The notes beneath the pieces are model-generated. The model had not been told where the DNA came from, made no database searches, and was given only the letters and a program-made list of their open reading frames with translations. Below are positions 24,604 through 35,457 of a DNA stretch of 64,000 bases, in pieces; position 1 is the first letter of the stretch; each line of letters begins with the position of its first letter. The stretch is from Amborella trichopoda (Eukaryota > Streptophyta > Magnoliopsida > Amborellales > Amborellaceae). The stretch covers positions 2,931,687 through 2,995,686 of the forward strand of contig NW_006497658.1 of assembly GCF_000471905.2 (NCBI RefSeq), read 5' to 3'. Made by a program: the position numbers and the translations under genes.

Positions 24604-25925
24604 TAGGGCCGACAATGGACCCGTACCCGACCTGGGACCCAAGTATACCCGAACTGGGTCCGGGTATTTGTTCAAATTTGGACCCACATGTAGGGTCTGG
24701 GTCAAACAATGGATACCCAAAATATTTCTGATATGGGGTGTGGGTATTGGTGGACCGAACCGGTACCCAACCTGGAGTCGTTAGTTATAAGGTATTTATA
24801 TATATTTAGAATTTTAAGTATATAAAGATTAATGATTTATTGTTCAATTAAAATCATATTATACTTTAAAAACGTAATTATCTAATAAACTATAACCTAA
24901 CTAACTATAATTTAGCCCTAATTAAGCAAACTTCAGCCATCTTGTTTTAAGTTTTTTGTACGGCCAAACCCTAAATCCCTAATTTCCTTCCCAAACGCAA
25001 ACCCTACCAACTCCAGTACTCCTGCTTGACTGAAGCGATGAGGCTTTGAGCTCCCTCCCTCTCTCTATTCGAAGCTTAGACCACAGAAACCCTATCCGGC
25101 CAAGCTATGCGTATGTTCCATCTTTGAAGCCTTGACCGTAGATTTGCATTTTCTCTCTCTATCTTCCCCTAGGAAACCTCATTTCTCTCTCTCTCTCTCT
25201 CTTCCCTTATGTCTTGCCAAACCCTATTTCTCTTCCAAGCTGGACCTTTGATTAGCAAAAATGGCAAGTTTTTATTCGATATTTGTGCTTCTTTTTTGCA
25301 TCTTGATGCTCGGTGTAAGATCAACAAAAATGACACGTTTGCATTTGATTTTTGTGCATTATTTTTTTGCATCTTGATGCTTGGTTAAGATTAGCAAAAA
25401 TGACGAGTTTTTATTTAACTTCATGCTTTCTTTTTTCACATCTTAATGCTCAGAAAAATTGGCAAGTTTTTATTTGATTTTCGTGCTTTCTTTTTTGCAT
25501 CTTGATGGTCGGTGGAAGATCAACAAAAATGGCAAGGTTTTATTTGATTTTCGTGTGTTCTTTTTTATCATCTTGATACTCGGTGGAAGATCAGCAAAAA
25601 TGAAAAGTCTTTATTTGATTTTTGTGCTTTCTGTTTTTGCATTTTAATTTTCTTAAGAGCTTTCTCTCCGTGGAAGAAGCTGTATTAAGGAAATTTGGGG
25701 GATTTTTACAGAATTATGCATTAAAAACAATTTTTGGGGACTTTTACATAACCGTGCATTAAAAAAGGGATCTGCTCATTTTTGTCCGAGGTACGGGTAC
25801 AGGTACGGGTCTGGATTCTTTGGATCTATTGGGTATGGGTCCGAATATAGGTCCATAAGTGATATTCCGGGTCCATGTTTGGGTCCAGCCGGACTTGACC
25901 CATACCCGACCTGTTGCCAACCCTA
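24604..25925. mobile_element. hAT-type non-autonomous element, 1.3 kb, with internal minisatellite
   Basis: Exact 8-bp duplications TACATTGT flank the element (24596-24603 and 25926-25933). Ends are TAGGGCCGACAA on the left and, read inward from the right, TAGGGTTGGCAACAGG, the usual TAGGGNTGGCAA hAT end. Both sub-terminal regions are rich in GGGTACGGGT / ACCCGTACCC motifs. The interior carries no transposase; it holds CT runs and a tandem array of about 70-bp units (25250-25640). Confidence 0.85.
25250..25645 (+). repeat. Minisatellite, about 70-bp unit, about six copies
   Basis: Each unit reads approximately AGCAAAAATGGCAAG, TTTTTATTTGATTTT, CGTGCTTTCTTTTTT, GCATCTTGATGCTCGG, TGGAAGATC. 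Units begin near 25254, 25323, 25395, 25455, 25521 and 25592. The array lies wholly inside the 1.3-kb hAT element. Short open frames across it only reflect the repeat. Confidence 0.8.
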
Positions 25926-26199
25926 TACATTGTCCAACTGGCTTCTTCAAAGGAATATGCTCTCTTTAACCATATCACATCTTGGTCATTCAGCGAGTCA
26001 GAGGCACGATACTTTTCTCTTGACAAATAGCAAAGTATTTATTGATAATAGAAGTTACCCAAGAGGGATTACAATATCACCAGAAATGGAAAGAGAAGAT
26101 AAAGGCGCGCCGCTTTTGGCAAGCGAGTGAGCTAAAAATTAGCTTCCCTAAAAACATGTTGGAAAGAAACTGATAAGCCTATCGACAAATCAATGATAT

Positions 26200-27720
26200 G
26201 CAACCACAGGGATTTCAGTTCTCATGGTACCTTTAACTCCTTTTTACACCATCGAATGACATTCATCAAGTCTCCTTCGATAATACAAGCATACCCCAAA
26301 TTATAGCTACGAAGGGGCTTTAAACCTTGTAAGAGAACAGCCATTTCAGCATGGTTAGCAGTCACTTTCCCAATTGTCCTTGCAAAAGTGAGAATGGTAA
26401 GGCCATTGGAGTATCGAATCACAGCCCCAATCCCTGCAACCCTTGGATTACCCTTTGAGCTTCTATTAAAATTCAACTTTAGCATACATTGAAGGGGAGG
26501 ATACTAAGCACTTCTAAGCCTTGTTCAAACTGTCTAAAACTGTCTCTAGTTCAATTAAGTTATGTAGATGAAGCACAACATCAATCTTTGAAATGCCCCA
26601 TCCCTCCTTAGTTGCAACCAACCAACACCATAAGGTATGCTTAATCTTAGCAAGAACTCTCTCAAACGGCAGACTCTCTTCTTAAAAAATGCGCCTATTA
26701 CGTTCCAACCAAATCTCCCACAAAATAACTCCTTGGGCAATCTTCCATATGGCACTACCAATCTTTGGCAATTTCGGTAAAGAAAGATGATTGAGAATAC
26801 CCAAAACAATATGCGATAATGATGTGCTAAACCCAAAGTCATGAAAAACCAGTGCAAAATCCTTGAGACGAACAATGGAGAAAAAGGTCGGCCTTGGATT
26901 CTGCATCTTCTTTACACATCAAACATATGTTAGATAGAATTATCCCTTTTTTATTAGATTATCTGTGGTTAGGATCTTGTCTTGTGCTGTCAACCAAATA
27001 AAATTTTGTACTTTATGAGGCACTGACCATCTCCAAATCTAGGTAACCTGAAGTAAAAACCAATGCCATCAGTTATGGAATAACAACCGGTAGCAAGATT
27101 TAACTGATAACTCAACATCATTTTAAACTTCCCATATGATCTCATCCTCCGTATTTTGTGGGACATATACTCCTTTCAGTAATTCCAGCACAGAACTCAA
27201 TTCTTCAATGAGTATATCACTTATCCTATTGAAGGTAAACTCACATTCCAAAATACTTGATCACCCACCCCTTCCAAGACCTCAGAAACCGTGGCATTTT
27301 GGTTGATCACCCTCTCAAAAATTCCAGGAAACAAGAGTTTTACAAAGCAGTTTTCAACTCATTTGTGATGCCAAAAAGAGACATCACTTCCATTTCCAAT
27401 CACCAATTTAATATTTCTATCAAAAATTGTTCTACAAAGAAAGATAGGTCTCCCAAAAGTGGTCGTCACTCCCCCACGACCAGCTCCTAACCACAAGCTT
27501 TGTCAGTCTACCCCATACTTAGCTGCCAATACTTTGAACCACAATTGATCTTTAAAAAGGAGGTTTCGCCACCGCCACTTGCACAGTAGAGTCTGATTAA
27601 CAACTTTAAGTAATCTAATCCTTAGATCTCATTATCTTTTAGGGGTGCACACTGTATCCCACCTCAGCAAGTGGTATTTTCTTTCATTTCCATATGAACG
27701 CCATAAGAAATCACACATCA
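26200..27720 (-). mobile_element. 5'-truncated L1-type LINE, ORF2 tail, decayed
   Basis: Read on the minus strand: about 27550-27700 is the region after the reverse transcriptase. About 26880-27040 encodes the zf-RVT stretch (HKVQNFIWLTAQDKIL, then LSNICLMCKED). About 26680-26880 continues it (IWKIAQGVILWEIWLERNRR), and 26222-26485 is the RNase H domain (LKLNFNRSSKGNP, GIGAVIRYSNG), whose first acidic residue, normally Asp in NFDG, is Asn here. There are several frame changes and stops between blocks. No reverse-transcriptase core or 5' part was found, so it is a 5'-truncated, dead copy of the plant L1 type with an RNase H domain. Confidence 0.8.
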
Positions 27721-27764
27721 TTCTTTCAATCCTTTACACAACAACCCCTAACATTTGGAGCAGG

Positions 27765-27880
27765 GGCATCTGGTAAATAGACAGATTTTCTAGGCAAGAT
27801 TGTGACAGAGGCACTATAACGGGGACATCCGGTAAATAGACAGATTTTCTAGGCAAGATTGTGACAGAGGCACTATACTT
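27765..27880 (+). repeat. 59-bp tandem duplication
   Basis: Two near-identical units (CATC(T/C)GGTAAATAGACAG, TTTTCTAGGCAAGATTG, TGACAGAGGCACTATA) start at 27767 and 27826. Near identity suggests a recent slip or an assembly duplicate. Non-coding. Confidence 0.85.
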
Positions 27881-28049
27881 GAAAAGGAATTAAGATTATC
27901 ACGTGGCCTTATGTGCTGTTTAAAATCAACGCTCGATTCAAGTACAACTCCAGTTATGTATTTTTTTTCTATTAACTTCAACCCCAATCCAACTCAAGTA
28001 GGTATAATTTCAGTAGGGAAAAAGAAGTAGGTGTAATTTCAAAGGGGAA

Positions 28050-28415
28050 AAAGTTACTATAAGTGCGAGGCTCTAAACAATCAAACTAGAGCACACTTTA
28101 AAAATTTCACTAAAGGAGGTTGTTTCTTCAAATTGATCATCTCAACCAAGAAAAAATAGATTTCGAGTTTTGGAAATAGTGCATTTTGTAATGCATTTTT
28201 GGACCGTCAATTTTCAAGACTTTCAAGTTTTCATAGATCTGTTCAATCTACACTATTTTTTAAACTTTAAATTCTATAATTAAAATGAAAATATATTTTA
28301 AGGCTATCACAAAGATTTCGAGTATTGAAGCCACATTTCTCGACACTATTTAAAGTTCCGCTTTATTCTGATTGTTTAGAGCCGCGACTTTATACAAACC
28401 GCACCCTATAAGTAG
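28050..28415 (-). repeat. Dispersed repeat family, fragment C
   Basis: Reverse complement resembles the middle of copy A (20990-21320): GGTTTGTATAAAGT, CTCTAAACAATCA, and a matching block around TAGCCTTAAAATATATTTTCA and TTTAATTATAGAATTTAAAG. It is an arm of the same unnamed element family and ends in inverted TCTAAACAATCAAACTAGAG motifs. Confidence 0.5.
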
Positions 28416-29320
28416 AATTCCAGTTAGGTATAATTTTGATTGACTACCAACCCAGTCTGTGCAACTCATGTGCAAGTACACATGCAATTTAAATGCAACT
28501 CCTATAAAAAGAAAAACAACGATAAAACTTCTAAAAAACAAAAAAAATGAGAATGAGGCCGGAGTTGTGGTGGTGGTTGTACCAAAAAAAATAAATAAAA
28601 AAAAAGGCAAGTAATTGATTTCGACTGCCGAACCGATGCAGACTTCACATGGAAACTGTCTCATATGTTTCCATATGCAGTCTTTCATTAAAAACAACAT
28701 TGTTTGTCGTCTTGACAAATTTCCCAATTGATATTGAACGATTTCCATGTGTTGGGAAAACCCTTTCCATTCTCTATCTCCATCAAGAGGAGGAAATAAA
28801 TCAAATTTTTTTTGTGACTTCAACACATTTACCCAAAATATCAAAAAATAGCAGTCAATGTTAGCGAAAATAAAATAACCTCAAGTCAAGAGAGAGACGA
28901 TCGTGCAAACATCCACAGAACTGGGGGAGAGAAGAGAGAGAGTAACGTGGCCCATCACCGAGGAGAGAGAAGGAGTCGTCACCTAATTATCCACATAACT
29001 TTGGAGATAGAAATAACGTTCGAGCACACACTTATTTATCATGTTTGATGACCATGAAAATTGGGGAAGTTTCCCTACTTTCTTGTCTACTATTTTTTGC
29101 TTTTTTTCTTGGGATTGGGTCTTGATGTAGCACCCACACATTGTGCTCACCACTAATGTTGTCGGATTCGTTTTTTTTTGGTTTGATGAGAAAAATGAAG
29201 TAATTTGGTGCTTTGATTTCAAGAGAAAGACTTTGGATTTTTTTTGTTTTTAATTTAATATAATTAAATTTTATATTTACATGTACAAATATATAAAAAT
29301 AATGACAAAATTTTAAAAAA
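28416..29320. other. Anonymous non-coding DNA
   Basis: AT-rich with GA runs near 28890-28970. No exon recognised. Several open frames (for example 28350-28844 on the minus strand) lack family signals. Confidence 0.35.
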
Positions 29321-29334
29321 ATATTTAACAAAAA

Positions 29335-29650
29335 AAAAAATTTGTTATATAAATATTTCTTTGTTTGGGCAAGAAACTGAAGCTTCGGCCGAATTTGACC
29401 AAAGCAACTCGAATCTGACTGAAGTGGCAACACCAATATATAAAAATAAAAAAAATACTTTTATATAGATATTTCTTTGCTTGGGTTGAAGAGCTGAAAG
29501 CTTCGGCTGAATCTGCCCAAAGTAGACTTGAATCTAACTGAAGCGGCACAAAGTGGTCCGAAGCTAACCGAAGCGGCAGGCTTCATTTTGCTTCGATCAA
29601 GGTCGCTTCGATCAAGGTCTAAAATCCAAAGGCTTCGGCCTCTTCAGCCA
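29335..29650 (+). repeat. Diverged direct repeat, about 115-bp period, with GAAGCTTCGG motifs
   Basis: TATAAATATTTCTTTG(T/C)TTGGG recurs at about 29347 and 29464, each followed by GAA(A)GCTTCGGC(C/T)GAATCTG, CCAAAG and CTGAAG(T/C)GGCA. Further GCTTCGATCAAGGTC copies occur at 29593-29617. It looks like a decayed repeat; GCTTCGGCC motifs also appear inverted near 29632. Confidence 0.6.
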
Positions 29651-32020
29651 AAATGAAGCGAATTTGGCAACATTGGTCATTACCTTGTGATTTTCATTTC
29701 TATTGACATCACTTCACTAAAATTTTCAAAAAATTAACTCCTAAACTACTTGAAAAAATAGACTGGGTCTGTCTTCCCCCACTGAATTACCGAAAAAAAA
29801 TAAAGAATTTTATTTTTTGTTTTCCCTCGTTTAATTAAAGGGTAAACCGAGAAAGTTGGAACACTATGTTTTCCCTCTGTACTATTTCAATGAAAGTTGG
29901 TGTGTATGGTCACCCTACATTGCAACTTTCCAGGAAAATTTTGTCCTATAACCCTTTTGACCCTCTCCCAACCATTACTTCTCTCCTGCATATCATGCCT
30001 CCTCGATCCACTCTCTCTTTCAACCATATCAGATCAAAACGTATACATATTTAAATTTTATGATTTTCTTATATATTTTAGCAACAATATCAACTTATTT
30101 TTTAACATTATTGCACCAAATCAATTTCCCAATCGGAGCTTATCTCAGCTCATAGGGTGAATGCTGCCTCTGATTCGTATAGAGTGAGAGAGGAAGAGAG
30201 ATAACTTCATCTATTTTGTTCCTTTTCTTGCTGTGAACATTTGATTTTCTTTTTCTTTTTAGAATAGAGAAGATTTTAGAGCTACTTTGTCAATTTTTAT
30301 TTTGGAATTAGTCATGTTCAATTTTAAATTGCAGTCCTTTTGATTCAAGCTCAAATGATATTTCTTTCTTTATTAAGATATACGCTAGCATGTTGCTTTG
30401 TCAAAGTATGAATTTTCACTCGTATGGGGGTTTCTAGCTGACATATAGGAGTTTTGGTATATTATTCTGATTATTTTCCAATTAATTTCCACCACCATAT
30501 CATGTACATCTATTTACTGCTTCAAATTTTAAAATTGGAATGGTCTGTGATTTTTGCCTTTTAGGTTCTTTCATTTGGTCTTGATGGTCAATCTTCTTTC
30601 TATTTGTTAATTTTCTGGGTTCTTCTTGTCACTGGTAAACATAGTCATGCAGCTATATATATATATATATATATATATATGAACAATGATCCAATGCAAC
30701 GACACTTCTAGATATCATGTTTGTAGTATTTGTATGACCCTAAATTTTACACACACACTCTATTCGTCTCAATAATTAATTTAATTATGTTTCTCTTTTT
30801 AAGTTGAGGGCATTAATCTTATGGCACAGGAACCTTGTACATTAGTTATCTTGGTCAACTAGTTGGCGTCATGTCTTTGAAAATATACTGCATTAAAAAA
30901 GGTAGTTATTTTAAAAAGAAATTGTGGGTTATTTTAAAAAAGGTGGTTATTTTAAAAAGGTGGTCATAATCTCTACAAATTGTGGGTTGGCTAAGTTCAT
31001 TTATGTGACCAACTTCTACAAACAATTTCCTGCCTCAAATAGTCATATGAAAGTAGATATATCTAACATGAAAATGGACACTAAAGATTATAGTCTTTCA
31101 AAATTTCCCATGAAGGTAAGTAGGCATGTTTCTCTGACAGGATTGAACTGCAAATAAGGCCTTAGATTCACCTTTTACATAATTGAATAGAAAATGAAAG
31201 TTCTAGCATTTCTCTCTTAACATTTCAAGGAAACTTTGTAGCCTCAGTAGCCTGTTCTTGACAACATGTAATTGTTCCTATCAAATCCTTCATTGTTAAT
31301 TCTAAGGGAGGAATGGTTCATCTCCAATTGATCATACCTGTAAATTTATTTTTGCGCAGAATCATGGTTATCCGAAACGCCACACCAGAGAACTAGGCCA
31401 CCAACCACCACCACTCCCACCCACTTCAGACTCCATCACTCAACCACCTGCGATGTATTTCCTTTGTAGTGGTGGTGGTGGTGTGGTGGTGCAGAATTAC
31501 GGGGGAAGGTGGTGACGATGCTCCCTGCAAATTTGCAGGATAGATTTTGAAATGGATGATGGATTGTCGCGAGGCAACACATATTTTGTTTTAACCTAGG
31601 TGACACCAAGATGTTTTTTTATGTAACAATCAAATACATAGGTATATATGGTTTTAAGGATTCAGTACACCATTTTTCTCATGCCGTCATGGGTAAGCAT
31701 TACTGTACTTTCCCATTGTTATATTTAAACACATTAACTTTTAGAAACAAACAAAAGAAAAAGAAAAAAAAGTAGAAGAAAGGAAAACGACATTTCAAAT
31801 CTAGAAGGAGGATATAAATATACAAAACTTGAATGCCATTAACACCCCTGGATAAGTCTCCAGATGGTGGCATGCAACAAACTTTCTCGGCATGACCACC
31901 ATCGAGTCAGTAATGGACCGCTTTCGGCCCACCACGAGTACGGACTATAGGGGCCACGCTTAATAAAATAAAAAAAAGAGGTAATGCAAAAATACCTCAC
32001 TTTTGTTAAAAAAAAGGACA
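29651..32020. other. Anonymous intergenic DNA with microsatellites
   Basis: Contains an (AT)n run at 30654-30680, a GGTTATTTTAAAAA triplicated stretch near 30900-30960, and a CCACC-rich segment (31390-31450) followed by a GGTGGT run (31469-31490) that could pair with it. No gene seen. Confidence 0.4.
30654..30680. repeat. (AT)n microsatellite
   Basis: About 13 perfect units. Confidence 0.95.
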
Positions 32021-32356
32021 ACTATTGTGTTTTTTGACCTTTTGGATAGATTACCAGACAATTTTCCTTTTTTGACTACTCAAATACCTTAGTTTTCAAA
32101 ATACACAAACATTCATAGCAAGGGTCAAATGTTCATGATTAATAACATAACATACTAATTGTTCTCTAATGAACAACATTGGTACACCTATTGTGTTTTT
32201 TTTTCCTTTTGGATGGATTACCAGACAATTTTCCTTTTTGACTATTCAAAATACCTTAGTTTTCAAAATACACAAACATTCATAGCAAGCGTCAAATGTT
32301 CATATGATTAATAACATAACATACTAATTGTTCTCTAATGAACAACATTGGTACGT
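32018..32356 (+). repeat. Tandem duplication, about 170-bp unit
   Basis: Two near-identical copies (about 32020-32192 and 32190-32356), both containing GGATTACCAGACAATTTTCC or the one-base variant, CCTTAGTTTTCAAAATACAC and TTGTTCTCTAATGAACAACA. They differ by a few bases. Non-coding. Confidence 0.85.
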
Positions 32357-32483
32357 CAAACATCATATTAAAAATATTATTTTGTTAGCCATGTGATCAA
32401 CAATAGATGGCTGAGATGAATTAGTCACTGTTGGAAATTGGCACCCTTCATTATTCCTATAGAAATAAAAATTTAAGAAAAAT

Positions 32484-32521
<38 letters not shown>

Positions 32522-34055
32522 TATATATATATATAAAGGAATGATATGGATGCATTTCTTGGGCATAACTTTCCAAAATAATTTCTCAATTTTTTGCTAG
32601 GATCTCTAGATTTTTGGGTATTTCTAGGTTTCTCTAGAGATTCTTGGATCATCTGGGGAATATTAAATTGAACTTCCCTTGTACTTCATATAGTTGCGAG
32701 ATCTTTTGGATTAGAGTATGTTTTGTCATATTTTGTCTCTTTTGTTTGAGAACTAATTGAACATTTATATTAAGAACATATTGTGTTTCAATATTTATTT
32801 TTTTAGGATTCTAATCAACATAAGATTTGTCCTATTAATTCAACAATCATGATTTATGAATTTCACTTGGTAAAGCTTAAGTTATTTTTGGGACAAGTAG
32901 AATTAGATAGTGTTTTTCTTTTCTTTTTTTTCTTTGTAAATTATTATAGTTTTTCTTTAATGTTAGTTATTTTTGGTTTCTTTGGTCTTCAGGTTAAAAA
33001 ATTAGGTGGATAGTCATTAGTATCTGATCTTGATTATATTTCCCTTTTGCACTCTTAATGATTTCCAGTATCTGAGCTTGACTGGAAAATATGGATGCCA
33101 CTCCCAAAGGTTTTTTTTATCACTCTATGGATTTTTACCAATCATGGGTATGACTCACATAAGAACATTAAACATTTGAGATTATTAGTAAATTTTTTAT
33201 TTTTATTTTTTTTTACAATCCATTTGAGATGACAAGGTCAGGGCGATCTTGGAGCTAAGTTACAGGGATTTGGATCTTTTTATAGTGACTCGGAATCGTT
33301 CGAGTTACTCAGCCTCGATAGGGCGAGACCGAGTACTATAACATCGAGCTCTATATATATTTTTATTCACTACCTTATTTCTAGAATATCAAAGTGGCTT
33401 TTAGCGATTGTGCACATCTCGGTTACCTCAGGTCGATCCCTGAACCTCTATGTGAGGTGCAAGAGGCAGGATTCGATGCTTGAACCTCTTGAGGCACCAG
33501 GCACCACACCGTTAATACCAATACTTCGTTATTCATGACAAAAATTCGACATCTTATTATAAATAAACCTCATTAATTTTATTCTTTTCTTTTTTTTTCT
33601 TTTCTTTTCTTTTTTAAAGCATGACCTGAACTCAGCCAAGTGACTCACCTCAGCCAAGGTCCGAGTACCTTGGCCGAGTCAATTTTCTGAACACCTGTGT
33701 TGTTTCTTGTATTGTTGCTTATTTATCGGGGAGTATGAGATTCCTTGCTCAAGATTGACTAGGTTTTGGAAGGATTCATAGGAAGTGAGGATGGCATTAC
33801 AGAGAAAGAAGTCGCCTGCATAAATCTTAATAAGTTACTCGTAAGAGATTTGATACATACGGCAGACATGGATAGACACGGGCATGTCACCAAAGTATGG
33901 GTTGATCATGTGCTACGGTCCTTCTCTATCTAAAATGGAGTTATTCGGGATATTTTGTGATCGAGAAAAATTGCCAACAGGACACATACCATTGTACCTC
34001 TTTCCAAGATGATGCTTCATCTCTCCCAAAAGAAATAAGATTGTCTTGGTCTAAC
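32357..34055. other. Anonymous intergenic DNA
   Basis: Includes an (AT)n run at 32489-32535, poly-T stretches and no recognisable exon. A less AT-rich patch at 33230-33500 (GAGTTACTCAGCCTCG and CAGGTCGATCCCTGAAC-like text) may be decayed transposon. Confidence 0.35.
32489..32535. repeat. (AT)n microsatellite
   Basis: About 22 units broken once by TTAAA. Confidence 0.95.
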
Positions 34056-34059
34056 GTGA

Positions 34060-34375
34060 ATAACACAGTCCGAGGTTGGCATCCTTGAACCGCTTGGAAC
34101 ATCATTTACGGTCCAAGGTTGGAATCCTCGGACCGCCTTGTGAAGTCCATTTTCGGTCCAACGATGTCAACCTCGAACCACCTCCTGATATAACGTGAAT
34201 AATACGGTTCGAGGTCTACATCTTAGACTGCTTGCAATATTTGCGGTCAGAGATTTACATCTTTTGGCCGCTTGGAACTTCATTTCCGGTTTGAGAATGT
34301 CATCTTCGGATCGTCACATGTTCTTGTGATATGTAGAATTCCAAACAATCTGAAGATGCCATCCTCGAACCGAGG
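34060..34375 (+). repeat. Degenerate minisatellite, about 60-bp period
   Basis: CGGTCCGAGGTTGGCATCCT-like units with CTTGGAACATCATTT spacers recur about five times, alternating GGTCC(A/G)A(G/C)G and TC(C/G)GACCG words, some in inverted sense (GGTTCGAGG against CCTCGAACC). They are strongly diverged. No coding content was seen. Confidence 0.6.
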
Positions 34376-35358
34376 GGCAACTGTGAAAAAAAATAAAATA
34401 TCGCACGTCTGACCTTTGGAATTTTAGGCCATAAACGGATCATTTTGTATTTTCCCTATTTTTTTAGGGGCCATAAGTAAATTACTCCAACAAAAATGAG
34501 GGAGAGATTGACCTTTTCTTCAGGCATGAAGGGCTATTGAGCCCATCGAAATAAATATTTTGAGTAGGTGGGAGATGCATTTTGTGGAGAAATGGCTCAA
34601 CAGGAAATTGGCCACCTTTCAGGAAATGCAACTCCAAGAGATATATTTCCAGGTTACCAAACAGCCCCTAGTAGTACATCACAGAATTTGACAATTTATC
34701 TTGAGGAAAGCACTTCTTGATCTCTATCACCAAGTCGTAAATGCTTCCTTTTTTTTATTCTTTTTGAAAAAAGGTGACAATTTATTACTTCATAAGGTAA
34801 TTACAAAATATACTAGCAAGGAAGTAGGAAACAAGAATTTTGTTCCGTCATCCCAGATCTAGGCCCACAATGGGTTTCACACCTTCGTATCACCCAGAAG
34901 CCTATTTCCTTCTTATATGGGCCATAAATCAAATGCCCTGGCAACCAGTTCTTATATTTAAATAGTACATAGAACCCATGACCCGATGGAGAAAATGTTG
35001 TAGACTAAAATTTATGATTGATAAACCACATATGAGAATGGAATACAAATTAGGCAATTATAACAGTAACATTACATACTACATTGGACAAGATATAAGA
35101 CAAGGGATGAATCGAATATGAAACTCCTGTCATCTGAAGTCCCAAGTTGTGCAGGTCATAATACAAGGTTTAACTCGTGAAGCACCATTGTCTAGTAGTA
35201 ATCAGAGAACCGTCACCCAGGACCTCACAGCCCATGTTATATGTGTTTGGATGGAAACTAAACCCAATGAAAATAGTGCAAGGACTGAATTACCACCAGA
35301 CTTCACACAGTAGATCTCTGTGCCTTCCAAATGGGAACTATGGATGTTACAAAATAAT
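34376..35358 (-). other. Intergenic DNA and probable 3' UTR of ISE2
   Basis: The first few hundred bases left of the ISE2 stop codon (35359) are probably 3' UTR on the minus strand. No unambiguous poly(A) signal can be fixed. The remainder shows nothing nameable. Confidence 0.4.
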
Positions 35359-35457
35359 TCATCCTGCAAGCTCATTGATGGGTACTCTGTCCATTAAATT
35401 GGATGCTAGAATTGCATTGTTCTGAAGTGATGGGTCGATATCTGGCAATTTTGGAAT
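35359..35457 (-). CDS. ISE2: ISE2 terminal exon
   Basis: 32 codons plus TGA: IPKLPDIDPSLQNNAILASN then LMDRVPINELAG. This is the usual ISE2 C-terminus (IPKLPDIDP...MDRPPISELAG in relatives). Acceptor ATCCAG at 35463-35458. No methionine start, so it is visible only by homology and splicing. Confidence 0.93.
   Translation of the reverse strand: MPKLPDIDPSLQNNAILASNLMDRVPINELAG

Noticed and set aside
25250-25645. CRISPR-like regular repeats
   Set aside because: Units are contiguous and diverged with no unique spacers, and they lie in a plant hAT element; it is a minisatellite.
31390-31490. CCACC-rich stretch followed by GGTGGT run as a structured RNA gene
   Set aside because: The complementarity is a by-product of simple repeats; no conserved fold or transcript signal can be shown.
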